Assembly: GCA_001630475.1 (NCBI GenBank)
Contig: KV419395.1
Coordinates: 124,001-188,000 of the forward strand
DNA length: 64,000 nucleotides
Source: Sistotremastrum niveocremeum HHB9708
Lineage: Eukaryota; Basidiomycota; Agaricomycetes; Sistotremastrales; Sistotremastraceae
Direction: 5' to 3'
Below are positions 45,922 to 59,932 of this stretch, in pieces. How positions within the stretch are numbered: the stretch's first letter is position 1; the number at the start of each line of letters is the position of its first letter. The notes under the pieces were generated by a model that was not told where the DNA came from, ran no database searches, and saw nothing but the letters and a program-made list of their open reading frames with translations. Position numbers and translations under genes: made by a program.

Positions 45922-47229
45922 ATTGTCGTCGAAGGGTGCTTTTGGTGAGCGGACCTACCGTTACGTAGGAGTGACCTAAATCTCAAATATATCCTCAATT
46001 TTTCAGCATTTACAGTAATGTTCTGATTTGCAAGCATGACATGTGCTCAGTTGTTCAGCCAGCTTGCGCCCAAATGAACTTGGCCGTTCTTTATTCTTGA
46101 ATCTCAGTCACAGTTTTCTTGTCGTCCGGTTTTTTTGATCTGGTGAATTCCTCATCTTTGGTTTCATGAGAAATTCGTCAAGTGTGTGAAATGGTACTCG
46201 CCAGCAATATACACACAATCGCCGTGCTAGATATTTGAGGACACCACCCCGCATTGATTGGAGTCAGTATGACTGAGCAGGTGGAAGGTGCAATTGTTCA
46301 ATTTACTTCTTCGTAAGACTCTATACATTACATCATATTCTTCTGGATTCCAAGCTCTTTCCGATTTCAATGATTCGGAGATCTCAGATTTAGACAAATA
46401 ACTACAGCAGAGTGAGCGCTGAACATTTGAGCGAATCAGCAAGCAATTCTGGCAAAATTCGTTCGAGTTGATGATAGCCTGGATGTGCAGGGTTTAGCAG
46501 AGAAAGAAATACGTCGAGGAACACATACCGAGTACTCAAGAAGGACCACAAGAGAGACCATCTGCCCTCTCACAGTTCAAGAGGGTGATCCCACCACGGG
46601 TGGGCCGCACTACTAGCTATACGACCGGTCACCCGGCCGCCGCTACATGTACTTCCCGTCCCGCACCCAATCCTAAGGCAACTACCCGGACAAGCCAGGC
46701 AGCTCCGTCAGACGTGATGTCCACTCAGCACAGCTCACCAACAACGGTAGACTATCGATTGCCCAGAGCCATCCCCGGCCCAGTCTTTGAGGTGCTGTGC
46801 ACCGACCGATGATGTTGGGTGTGCCCCGCCCCATGACAGGGAAGGGCAGAGAGCCCGCCCAGACGACAATGTCGTCGGGTGAGAGTGAGAGGGGGATAAG
46901 GAAAGAGTACGTCCAGAGCTGGGATTATGACCTGCAGGAGCCTGGATTCGCGCTCCGACGTAGAGCAAGTGGCAAGTCACATCCACTTAAGGATACCTGT
47001 ACCTGTACTGCAGTGGTGAGCGCTGCATAGCAACCAGAGACTGAAATACTCACGGAAATGGCCATAAAAGTCACCTCAAAGGGGGATGGATTACAGCAGC
47101 GGAAGAGGGTCGGAATTCGGAATCTCAAAGCTGTTCTGCCATTACGTAACCTGCTCTCCGAGATTTTTGCCGCTTGCAGACTCGACTCGGAGGTTTTTCG
47201 CCCTCAATCAATATTCAAAGTTAATCCGA
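45922..47229. other. Spacer between MYND copies B and C
   Basis: 1.3 kb, with GC-rich low-information sequence around 46600-46900 and no conserved frame. No fourth copy was seen. Confidence 0.5.
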
Positions 47230-49542
47230 ATGTCTGTCGAAGCTCTCAAAGGCAACATTAAACAACTGTCGCTCCGACAGTTAGTTGACGTCTGTCGTGA
47301 GCCACTGGGATGGCACGAAGCTTGTTGGATGATCGCAAGTTATCTCGACATCGGTTAGTTTGTCGCGAAATCATTCTTGAACACACGAGTCTCAAAGGTC
47401 CTCGACTAACAGACACGGAATCCCGAGCTGGCTTCAAACGGATTCATGAGAATTATTCCCGGGTTATGGCCGTGTTTGAGCAGTTGTACACGGAAAATCA
47501 AGAAAACGACATCATAATCAATGCCCTGATCGCTCAAATTAGAGATATGTTTGCTGATGCGGTGCTGAGAGACCGAATTTACGAAGACGGTGAGTACTTG
47601 TGCAATAAAACTACCTCTATCAAACTAAAAGCCAATTTCTCGTCGAAAAGCATGGTTGCCCCGGATTGTTAGCGTTCTTCAACATCCCAAAACCCGAGAT
47701 ATGGCCTTGAAGTGTTTGGTCCGATTGATTATGCATCGCGCCGAAGTAATCTGCGTAGAAGTTTGCATGAGTCTGTTCGATGAGGTCTGCCGTGCGTTGT
47801 TCGACTCACCCATCGACTCCGATGCCGCATCCGATGCTATCGAGATATTGTCCAATTCCCTCATCGGGGCCATGGCTGCCCTCGAGACATCAGACATTAT
47901 TGCAGAATTTGAAGACATGGATATCGATGTCGACAGGCTTCTCACGCTTGCGCTGGATAGGATGCAAGGATGTTTGGCAAACAAGCCAGACTCTTCGATA
48001 TGCCTATCAACCTGCCACGAGATAATGCTTCCAATTGGTCTGGCTAACTTATACCCCGAAGTGGCCATTGCCAGTCTTCGCACCCTGCAATGTCTTTCAG
48101 CGTGCTTAAGAAGTTCTTCGCTTAGTATTCGTGTTCTTGGAATGCGTAGCTTGTACGACCTCTGCTTCGACACTGCTGGGCCCACGAATCCTTTCGAGTT
48201 TACTCATTTTCTACCGCCACTTGTCGAAGGATTCCCGCCAGAGATACACGATGCCTATTTGGCATATGGTACGACGGAGTTTTACGGTCAAGTCAATCTG
48301 GAATCTCGTATATGGTTCGGAGACTTGGTCCAAGAGCACACCGATAATCTCGACCTCTTCGAGTATGGAATGGCCATCGCGAACGGTATACTAGAGGTCG
48401 AACATCCGATCTGGCCCCTGCCGTTTGAACGAAAAAGTGCTCAGCATCCCTACAACACCTGGGTCGACATTCTGCCCCATGCAGCTCGTGTACTTCGCTC
48501 ACGATCCGAATTGGACAACGCAGATATTCTTGACATCAAATTCCTCATGGGAGCTAAACGGTGGCAGGATGCAATCGACCTCGCTCGCAAAGCCGCCAAA
48601 CGATCTCCAGATATCGTGTTCTGGTATTACTCAATGTCCATGACCAATGAAGATAACGAGGGGGCACTTCGCGCTGCACAAAGGGGCCTTCAGTGCCCGG
48701 ATATCTCGCAACATATGCGTATCGCGCTTCTGTACCGAACTTGTAGAACTGCGTGGGACCTTACGCTCGCTACATTGACGAAGGGCGATCCAGAAGAGTC
48801 GTCGTGGGAAGAAGGTCTAGCATACATGGCTATATGTCATGAGAATCTAAAGACTGCCGCCGAAGTATGCCCTCCCGACACCCCAGGATTTGACATCCTC
48901 ATCAACCTTCTCATCTTGTCCCATATCCTCCGGTGTGGCCCTGACTTGGGTTCAGACTTACGTGAATTGAAGGTCTGTCAATTCTTGTGTAGTCTTAGAA
49001 ATTTGACAAGATACTCACGAACACCGTGAAGCCGTTGATCAAGAAGGCCCGTCTCATATCGAGGATTGACGATGGCATGCGAGAGCGCTGCGGCTTGAGC
49101 GCCAAATATAATTCGACAAGGATGACAAAAGATGTGATCCTTGAACACCTTGCGGCGGTATCCAGTGATTGGAATGGATTCGTCCAATGTACTAATTTAT
49201 CAACGTTCGCTCATACGGAGCGAGAAGCAAAGAAGAAGGTACCCACTGTCGAACAAATCGCTGACTTGCTCAGTGGAACCCAAATCTCCTCAACCCAAAC
49301 ACTCTCAAAACGAAAAACAGTGAAGATCATGGGCAGTGGCTCAAATGCATTCCGTCTTTATCAATGTTCCTGGTGCATGAATCCTAGCGCTGCTCTGCGT
49401 AAATGTGGTGTTTGTGGGAAAGCTCGTTATTGCAACCCGCAGTGGTATCTCCTCACTGTATTCTTATTGAACATTCGCTGATTTTGGATTTAGTCAAAAA
49501 AGTCACTGGAAGGAGCACAAGAAAGTTTGCCGATCACTATAA
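47230..49542 (+). CDS. MYND zinc-finger protein, tandem copy C
   Basis: Five exons (47230-47353, 47413-47589, 47651-48972, 49032-49444, 49494-49542) join in phase to 694 residues. It starts MSVEALKGNIKQLSLRQLVD and continues WHEACWMIASYLDI, RAGFKRIHENYSRVM, DIIINALIAQIRDMFADAVL, WLPRIVSVLQHPKTRD, LALDRMQGCLANKPDSSICL, TLQCLSACLRSSSLSIRVLG and VEHPIWPLPFERK. The finger CSWCMNPSAALRKCGVCGKA, RYCNPQCQKSHWKEHKKVCR is complete, and the protein stops five residues later. Residue by residue it is very close to copy B, including intron sites, so B and C are the youngest duplicates. The shared repeat-rich body suggests a protein-interaction role in the nucleus or cytosol, not shown. Confidence 0.87.
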
Positions 49543-49768
49543 TCAGCGGCGAACGAGCCCTTCGCATAATCTCGTTTCAATCTGCCTCTGAACATCTAAG
49601 TGATACTGAATAATTTTTCTTGGTAAGGGGGCCATCAGTATGTCTTATAGCCTTGTGAGAGCAAGAGGCGGTTCTCCGGTCTCGTCAGTGTTTATCTGTC
49701 CCCCTGTGCTGGCTACTGGGCTTGATCAAAAGTACAATATATAATCACTTCATTCATCCATTCGACGT

Positions 49769-50065
49769 CTACTCGACGTCTACCGCTGAGGCATGTAACC
49801 ATAGCTCGTGCGGAAAGAACTGAGCAGTCGATTCAGTCTCCGAGTCAAATAACAGTAGTATGGTTTCGGCCGCCTGGTTCTTCGAAACTGGTGAAATCCT
49901 GATCGCTAGGTACAGAGATTTATCGAGCGCCACATGTACTGCAATGTTTGTGCGATGGTGTTTGCAAGTCAATCGCTCAGCCAGGGCGACATCTTCGGGG
50001 ACGATCACCAAATATTCCGAGGGTGTTATTTCGAGCTTTGCGTCTTGGGAACCCACGGCAGACAT
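49769..50065 (-). CDS. Possible small protein of 98 residues, unrecognised
   Basis: A frame from the ATG at 50065 reads MSAVGSQDAKLEITPSEYLV, IVPEDVALAERLTCKHHRTN, IAVHVALDKSLYLAIRISPV and ends LWLHASAVDVE. The alternation of hydrophobic and polar residues looks like beta strands and less like random sequence, and the frame stays open upstream of the ATG. No signal peptide, no family match that I know. It could also be the last exon of a longer gene. Confidence 0.25.
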   Translation of the reverse strand: MSAVGSQDAKLEITPSEYLVIVPEDVALAERLTCKHHRTNIAVHVALDKSLYLAIRISPVSKNQAAETILLLFDSETESTAQFFPHELWLHASAVDVE

Positions 50066-50587
50066 TGTCGCTGGAGGCTCCCCACTTTCTTCGGGTGATC
50101 TTCCTGGAGGCAGCGGGGAGCCGGCGACATTGCGAGATTTATTGGTCAGCCTCCAGTAACTCGTCTCACCCCACCTTTTCTCACGCAACTCGCTCTCAAC
50201 CGGGACAACGGGTGGGTGTGCGACCCATCGTTCCCCCTGAAAGTGTGGTAGGGCAATCCGTGGGTGTACATTCCTGTGAGTTGGTTATCGAATGTGTCGA
50301 GAAGTCACTCATGAAATAGAGTTTGAGGTGCACCTGTCATCTATTCTGGATTAGTTCTTGTGATAGTGGTTGAACTTCAACGCGAACCTCCTTTAGTGTC
50401 TAATAGACGTCTGATGACTGGTGCGGCTTTTTCTTTGGCAAGTCTTCGAGTACACGCCGGTGACTGGAAGCCTGGAAGTAGCCGGTAAATCGCTTGTCGA
50501 GTCGATTACCGATCACGCATGGGCTTGTTCCAAATGAGGCAGCCTGCGAGTAAATCCACGTTAGACTCTGCAAAGTCAAGTTAGTTC

Positions 50588-50842
50588 ATGGTTCGATTGG
50601 CCCGATCAGGTTAGTAACCTGGTCGCTTGGATCAAGGAAAATCCGGGGCTGCGATCAAAAATTGTCAACCTCATGATTGACAGCCATGACACCCCGCATT
50701 TTCTCGTGGTCGTGGACGAGTCTCCAGGATTGAGAGGCTTCGATCTGTACCTGTTCAAATCGTCTCACCTTCATGACGAAGCGGACGGGAGCAATTCTCA
50801 CTGCACAGGCAACCTCCGTCGTTCGCCAAAGGACATTGAATG
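50588..50842 (+). pseudogene. Coding-like fragment without a start, possible decayed gene
   Basis: A frame without initiating ATG reads FDWPDQVSNLVAWIKENPGL, RSKIVNLMIDSHD and FLVVVDESPGLRGFDLYLFK before a stop. The pattern resembles the leucine-rich parts of agaricomycete F-box proteins, but no F-box or flanking exon is seen. It may be a remnant or one exon of a missed gene. Confidence 0.25.
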
Positions 50843-51946
50843 AGAATTGTCAACCTCGCCGTTGTGTCAAGATCTTCGCAGGCTGTTGTGGATATTCTGA
50901 TAGTATGATTGGTCGCAACTGTGGCCTCTCATCAGCTCTGATCGCTCGTCGCCGGATGAAGGACGCGTACCCATTGCCCAATCGAGTCTCGGTCATCACT
51001 GAGAATGCTTGTTGGTATGGCTAGACTCTCGGCTGTGTTTTGAACACATCCGTGCAATGAATTGGCCTGTGAGAGTTCTCGGATGTATTATTGGCTGATA
51101 CATGTCTGATCGTCATCCAAGGTCGTTCACTTTGATTTTATTGCTGGCATCGACAACAGACTGGTCGATAGTTGGATTTGAAGTTCGAGTGGCTGAAGCA
51201 AACAAACGCAAGTTTGTTTAGTAGAAGGACATTGAACTAAATCGAGTGAGTGCTATAATTGAGGACCGCAGTTCTGGTGCCTTACCGGAACAGTGGACGG
51301 GATTGAGCGGGATCGGAAGACGCGCACGGTGACGCTCATCACAGCAGTCCGGACATCATGTTTCTCTAGTTCCCACACCTTAATGACACTCGAGGCCCGA
51401 CTCTTTGTCGATGTAAACCAAAGGTTGAAGATTTACGTTGAGTCTTGGTAAGAGTCAAAACGCACCAGGGCCAAAATTCCCGTTCTGATTCATTCGTAGT
51501 CGAATTTCTGGTATCGAATCCGTCGTTCAGTGGAACGCGAAACATGGGAGATATTCCACGCTTAATTCATCCGCATAGACATAAATACATCGCCGAAACC
51601 AGTGGAGCAGATACCCTCCCCAATGCTGTGGGTTGCCTGTCGCACAGTATTTTTGGACTCTACGACTTCCTCCTCAACGACCATGTGTTGCCTTCGAAAG
51701 TTCCTGTGATTGGTTCTTGAGCCTGAAACCCTCGGTTTGAACTCGTTTCATGTCCCACCATGTCTTTCGGAACAATCCTATGCGCACAGTCCAGGGCTTT
51801 CTAATCAATAAGACTCTCGGTATGGAATGATGTCGCTCCCGCCATTGGATGTAGGCTCTGTTATATTTTTAAACTGTGGGACTTCAACGTCCTGGTCGCC
51901 CCGAACGCCATCAACGCAGGGATTGAAGTGGGATATCATGAAAGAC

Positions 51947-51953
51947 TATAAAG
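51947..51953 (+). promoter_or_regulatory. TATA box of the first manganese peroxidase gene
   Basis: TATAAAG lies 88 bp upstream of the ATG at 52035; the pyrimidine-rich leader follows. Confidence 0.5.
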
Positions 51954-52034
51954 TCAATACGCAAACCTGTCTCGATTCCCCAAGAACCACCAGTTCTCCT
52001 CCGACCAATTCCCCCCTTCCATCTGCTCCATAAA

Positions 52035-53426
<1,392 letters not shown>

Positions 53427-55170
53427 GTGTTTGAGGGATGGTTTAGTTCGGCGACGGTCGCTTTGTACCCTTATAGACAACGGTCCAGTTTCTACTATAA
53501 TGATCAGTGTTGTTTCTTTCAAAAAATTGGGGACTGAATGATGAAATCGTACCGTCAAACCGATGAATGTGTCTGAGAAGTCGAGAACCGGGGTCTCTCT
53601 CGCGGGCGCGATCATCACGGAAGCAAATGACAATCTTCTATGGATCAATAACGCCCCTGAGTCGAAGAATGTACGCTGTCGAGTCCTGGCGATCGCAAGG
53701 ACTTCGGGATAACATCGGTAATATGCTGTCGCCAGAGATTGTTGCACACAGGAGTTCGGGCAGGTAAACCGGGATGTTTTGTCGGCCAGAAGTGGCCACC
53801 ACGGCGGCGGTAGAAAGTCAACTGCGTGTTTGGTGGAGAGATGTGGTCGACAGTGGACAAAGACTGAGTCAAATCCGAACTGGAAAACAGGTATGATAGC
53901 TAAGTTGCATAGAGCGAAGTTGGATGAGTATCCGGGACGTAAGATGGCGGATCTTTGGTAGCCTGAATATAGCTAGCTCGTATTTGTATTTTCGTACGTG
54001 AGAATGATTCTGGTCGAATAGGCATGAAAGACATGCCCGAATTGATCGCATAGCAAGATTCGCGGCAGACCCAGAAAGTTCCCATGAAACTTGTTGAATA
54101 GACAAGAGGTCCAGTTGCTCTTGGCATGGCTTTGGAAGCTGAGCGATGACCCAATTCGCATGCGTCGGTGCCTTTGCAAGATGCGCAGTGTTTCGGCCCT
54201 GACGAACGCTTAGGAAGCGGAAGAGATATGATGTCGTAGCGCCTAGATACTGCACGTAGGATCAATCAAGTAAATCGATATCGAGTCCTTAGTTGAGTGG
54301 CACATTCGACCTGCAAAAATAGGTGAGAATATTTGGAACGTCTAATAATAAATAAAGAAACGCAAGTTACCAATGATTTGGTTGTGAGGATGTGGTAGCA
54401 TGAGCCAAATCCTCTGCACTGGGATGATGGAACGCACGCCGGCAACGCGTTAGCGTAAAAGCCGGCGCCGGAGCCTTGCTTTCCCATCTCCGCAGTTTCA
54501 ACCAAACAACTCATTTCCTGTTGAATGCGATGCCTATCTCGTACTCGGATCAGAGAGGACTGAAATCGCACTCATTCTGATAGGCGGCTTTCTCAAGTTC
54601 ACACAACCCTGTCGCAAGGTGCTGCACGCTCTGGACAGCAATTGGCCACGGGACCGGCTTTCATTCCACGAGTTTACTGCCACCGAGGCTATTAATGTGA
54701 ACTCTCCAATTTTACAAACCAGAGCAGCGTCTAGTCTCCCACTGTTGCGGCGCCCTCGTCTCACGCTTTTTATAAACTGTTGCGTCTTTTGAGCTTCCCG
54801 AACCGGATCCTCGTCTGTGGATAGGCCAGTCTCGGGCTTCGGAGTTCCCAGGATGTTAGAAGCGATCGCAGCCACCTCCACTCCCGAATCTTGTTTCTTC
54901 TCAGCTGAAAGCGCTACGTTTCATGGTTTCAAGGTACATCAAAATGAGCGGGGTGTACCCTGATCAATGAATTGTCATTGGCTCCTCGTTATGTTTATGC
55001 TCGAGTTGCTGTGGGATCTTACGTCTCCCACTCGTTTCGCCAGTAACCTTAACGAAAATGGACATTGCAAGGGTCGTTTCATTGACGTATAAAGGCGACC
55101 ACGATGTACCAGACAATCCCCAAGGACTTCGAGTTCTCTCCCCGCTTCATATCCCCCATCCATCGAGCCA
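53427..55170. other. Spacer between the two manganese peroxidase genes
   Basis: 1.7 kb. A minus-strand frame at 54534-54881 (TEDEDPVREAQ-like charged stretch) and one at 53869-54255 have no ATG-led motif. The TATA box of copy 2 is at 55088. Confidence 0.45.
55088..55093 (+). promoter_or_regulatory. TATA box of the second manganese peroxidase gene
   Basis: TATAAA lies 83 bp upstream of the ATG at 55171, nearly the same spacing as in copy 1. Confidence 0.5.
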
Positions 55171-56560
<1,390 letters not shown>

Positions 56561-56815
56561 TTTACTGTACACATTCCCTCGTTGTTTTAATATAGGCTGT
56601 ATCGGGCCTTGGATTTCATTCTGTAGTAATTGTTCGTATACTTTCAAATATAGGCATGGCCATATCCCTTATAGATTTTTTGTTACCGTAACCTTTGTGC
56701 GAGACCCCCGAAATTTCGTGAAATGTGCTCAAGTCGGAATCGAGACGGGAACAATCGGTTCGCTCCGCCGGGAGCTTCGGAGGCTCCAGGGACACCGCGG
56801 CCGAAGCGTTAACGC

Positions 56816-56823
56816 GCCTTCCG
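56816..56823. repeat. Left target-site duplication of the MITE
   Basis: GCCTTCCG directly before the left inverted end; the same eight bases follow the right end at 57299-57306, and the bases beyond differ. Confidence 0.8.
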
Positions 56824-57298
56824 AGGACCCCTGGTAGTACTGAAATATCCCTGATCCGATTTTTCAAATCTCGGGTGCCTTTTACCCTAACGCAAAATCG
56901 ACGATTTTGGGCCTATTTTACCCGAAAATCGGATCTGACTCGGGCCGGAGGCCTATTTTACCCGTCCGGCGTTAAGGTTCCGAAGCTAAAATTTCCGTTT
57001 TGGGGCACATTTGGACCCTAAAAATCGCTCCGCTGCTGTTTCCGGTCATTTGTAGCTTATTACGGCGCTGTTGAAGCAACAATTGAATATAATCGTCATT
57101 TTCTCGGCTCGGCGCTCGGTTTGACCCTCATATTCCCCAGAAATTTCAGTATTTGCCCCTTCCTTTACCCTAACAATGGACGTGGCTTTTGCGCAAAATT
57201 GGGGCATTTTACCCGTCAAAAATCTGGGAGCGGGTCGCCCGAAGGGCGAGTTTTACCCGTTTTCGGATCAGGGATTGACCACCACTACCAGGGGTCCT
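56824..57298. mobile_element. Non-autonomous DNA transposon (MITE), hAT-like, 475 bp
   Basis: The ends are inverted repeats of 36 bp. The outer 15 bases (AGGACCCCTGGTAGT) and an inner block of 13 bases (ATCCCTGATCCGA) are identical between the two ends; an 8-base block between them differs. The element is flanked by an 8-bp duplication (GCCTTCCG). Inside are four copies of TTTTACCCG, at 56916, 56956, 57207 and 57251, the kind of subterminal repeat that hAT transposases bind. There is no long conserved frame, so it cannot move alone. The 8-bp duplication points to hAT (P elements also leave 8 bp). The intact duplication suggests a fairly recent insertion. An autonomous partner is not in this window. 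Confidence 0.82.
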
Positions 57299-57306
57299 GC
57301 CTTCCG
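57299..57306. repeat. Right target-site duplication of the MITE
   Basis: GCCTTCCG directly after the right inverted end, equal to 56816-56823. Confidence 0.8.
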
Positions 57307-57449
57307 TCATATTCCCTATGATCATGATCTGCTGAGTCAAAACATCTCCCATGGCGCGAGTTCACGACAGACTCTTCTCTGCGGCCCTAAGCTTTCCAAG
57401 CTCTACGCAAGGCCACTGGTGCTAGTCCCCTCTCTGCACTTTACCTCTC

Positions 57450-59345
57450 ATGGCAGCCTTGGCTGAGAGTGGCTCAAGAGTCGGTGGTATCAAAACGATC
57501 GAGGACATATCGACGACCCCATCGCCTGAGGACGCGTCTGTTGTTGATGCTGGGACTTTGAATGGTGATAAAGAGGAAAAAGAGGGGGTTGAACAGGTGG
57601 CTTCAGGAGATGGCGTTCCTGGGAGCGACGACGAAAAACCGAGGCATGTTGAAGATTCTGCACGAGCAGCAACTGCTGCAGACGTGCCACCGGATGGAGG
57701 GTATGGATGGGTAGTCATTGCATGTCTTTTCTTCCAAAATGGTGAGTACCTTGAAGCATGTCAAAGGCAATAATTGATCTGTTTGTAGCGACGACGTGGG
57801 GGTATGAAATTTGCTTCCGCAGGCGATAAGTTAGAAAAGTCTAATTGCTTATCTGATAGGGTCAATACGGCTTTCGGCGTCTTCTTGTCCTTTTACCGAA
57901 AGGTTGATTGTGAGTCTCGCGCTACTTTGTTTACTCCAAGTTTAACGAGCTGATCGACATTGGTAAAGTCTTCCCCGGAGCGACAGATACTCAGTATGCC
58001 TTCATCGGTGGCTTGTCAATATCGCTCGCACTCTTGTAGGCCTCATGTTCTTCAATTGCTCAATATCTCTGAACTGGCCTCTAGTTCTGCTCCTCTCTCT
58101 AATTATCTGACGAGACGCTTTGGATTCAAAACTCCAATGTGTATCGGCCTGGCCATCTACATCGCTGGACAGCTCTTGGCGGCGTTTAGCAAGAAGATCT
58201 GGCAGTTGATCTTGACGCAAGGTGTTCTTTGTGGTCTTGGGATGGGTCTGGTCGGCTATTAACATACATCATCTGATACTACATGCTGAGAAGGTTCGTA
58301 GCTTTACTGTGCCAGCATTCCGTTACCTCAGCAATGGTTTCTCAAGAAGCGAGCATTGGCCTTGGTACGTCAAATACATGATCTTTCTGTTGCAGTCATG
58401 ATGCTCATGAACGTGCCTAGGGTATTGCAACTGCTGGATCTGGTGCCGGAGCCCTCGTTCTCTCGATCACCACGCGACTCGCGATTCAACATATTTCCCT
58501 CCGTTGGGCATTCATCATCAATGCATTGATCGAAGTCACGATCTTAGTCCCCGTCATCATCCTTCTAAAAAGTGAGCGAACTAATTCAGATCAGTGATAG
58601 ATGACTCAAAGGGACTTCTTCCGGGGATAGGCCGCGTCAAAGCTACTGGATCGAAATTCACGCCGTTCAAATTCCAACTACTCTGGCATCCTGGTTTCGT
58701 GTATATCTGGGTGTGGGGATGCGTTAATGTCCTTGGATACATCATCGCGTTGTATTCGTTGCCGACATATGCGACGACAGGCCTCAATCTGACACAGGCG
58801 CAAGGATCGAATGTTCAGGCTATTCTGGCTGCGGGACAGATGGTTGGACGACCACTGTGCGGGCTTTCTTTGGACAAATTTGGGAGGATCAATGGAGCTG
58901 CGTTTTATACGTTTATGGCAGGCCTTAGTTGTCTTGTTATCTGGCTCCCGGCACGCTCTTATGGTGTTCTTATATTCTTTGCGATTATTCAAGGTCCGTG
59001 ACTCCCCTGGGTACCCCTCATCCATCCTGAATTTGTGCCACAGGACTGTTTGGAGGAATCATCTGGTCTGCTAGTGCGGCTGTCACGGTGGATGTTATCG
59101 GGATACAAGAACTCGGGTCTGCATTGTCCATTCTGTGGATAATGGTTTCTATACCTTCAACGTTCGCGGAACCCATCGCGGTATGGTTGCTTGAATATTC
59201 ACGGACGCATCTGCACCGGAGCGGAGCGGACGAGTACTTGATCTCAGTCGGGTTTGCCGGGGCGACGTTTTGTGCGAGCGCACTGATTCTGCTCGGAGCG
59301 AAGAGACACAAGCAGGGACATTGGGGGTTGCTTACGAAATCGTGA
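57450..59345 (+). CDS. MFS transporter, monocarboxylate-permease type
   Basis: From the ATG at 57450 a Glu/Ser/Asp-rich cytosolic N-terminus leads to PPDGGYGWVVIACLFFQN, the signature of helix 1 in monocarboxylate-type MFS permeases (family 2.A.1.13). Further exons give WGVNTAFGVFLSFYRK, YAFIGGLSISLAL, LSNYLTRRFGFKTPMCIGLA, IYIAGQLLAAFSKKIWQLIL, GVLCGLGMGLV, WFLKKRALAL, GIATAGSGAGALVLSITT, WAFIINALIEVTILVPVIIL, GYIIALYSLPTYATTGL, AILAAGQMVGRPLCGLSLDK, IIWSASAAVTVDVIG and GFAGATFCASALILLGAKRH, about twelve helices. Length is about 500 residues. Substrates of fungal members range from monocarboxylates to riboflavin or are unknown. Six or more introns were placed by phase. It probably sits in the plasma membrane. 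The upstream MITE ends about 150 bp before the start codon. Confidence 0.88.
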
Positions 59346-59932
59346 GGGCTGGAAAGTGTAGAAAAAGACTATCGATGAGCATAGTGTACCGAATATATGT
59401 AATGAAATATTCTTAGCCGATCTGCAGATCGAGGCAGGGGCCACGGAATTTGGCGCGGGAAAGCCGAAAGTGGAAGAAACGAGCGTTTCTGAGACGATTG
59501 GGCTTTGATTGGAGGAGAGAGCACTTGGAGACCGAATTTCTGCAATGATCCGACCGACATCGAGCTAATACGCCGAGGGAGAGCAGAGCCAATAAAAAGA
59601 GCATAGCCTCGAAAAAAATAAGGAACCAAAAATCAAAGGGCGTTTCAGGTTAAGCGACGCCTTCATTTCTCGTTTCTAGAAAGGAACGTGCGACTGGCTC
59701 GAGCCTATAAAAGACCCCCAACGCTCCCAACCGCTCTTTCTTCCTACCCTCACCTCTGCACCTTCAACGACCCACCCCTTCCATCCGCGACTGACCCCGT
59801 GCGCCAAGCGCGTCATATCGAACCAACTCAGCTCCAACCAGCATCATCTTTGCAACCCCCATCCAATGTCTGCCATTTCTTGTGCTCTACGTGTTATCTC
59901 GAGTGCTCATTGCAATACATAGTTCTACAGCC
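59346..59932. other. Intergenic stretch with UGPase promoter
   Basis: A TATAAAA at 59706-59712 stands about 220 bp upstream of the UGPase start, followed by pyrimidine-rich sequence. Nothing else is recognised. Confidence 0.5.

Larger units (their letters stand above)
49543..52034. other. 2.5 kb stretch with possible small or decayed genes
   Basis: Two weak candidates are listed separately (49769-50065 on - and 50588-50842 on +). The rest shows short frames without motifs. Confidence 0.45.
56561..57449. other. Spacer containing a MITE
   Basis: The stretch between the peroxidase and the transporter is largely filled by a 475-bp inverted-repeat element described separately. The 120 bp to its left are GC-rich with TTCGGAGGCTCCAGGG-type short inverted pieces. 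Confidence 0.6.

Noticed and set aside
54534-54881. 115-codon frame on - between the peroxidases
   Set aside because: No ATG-led start, no recognisable domain and no exon partner with fitting phase.
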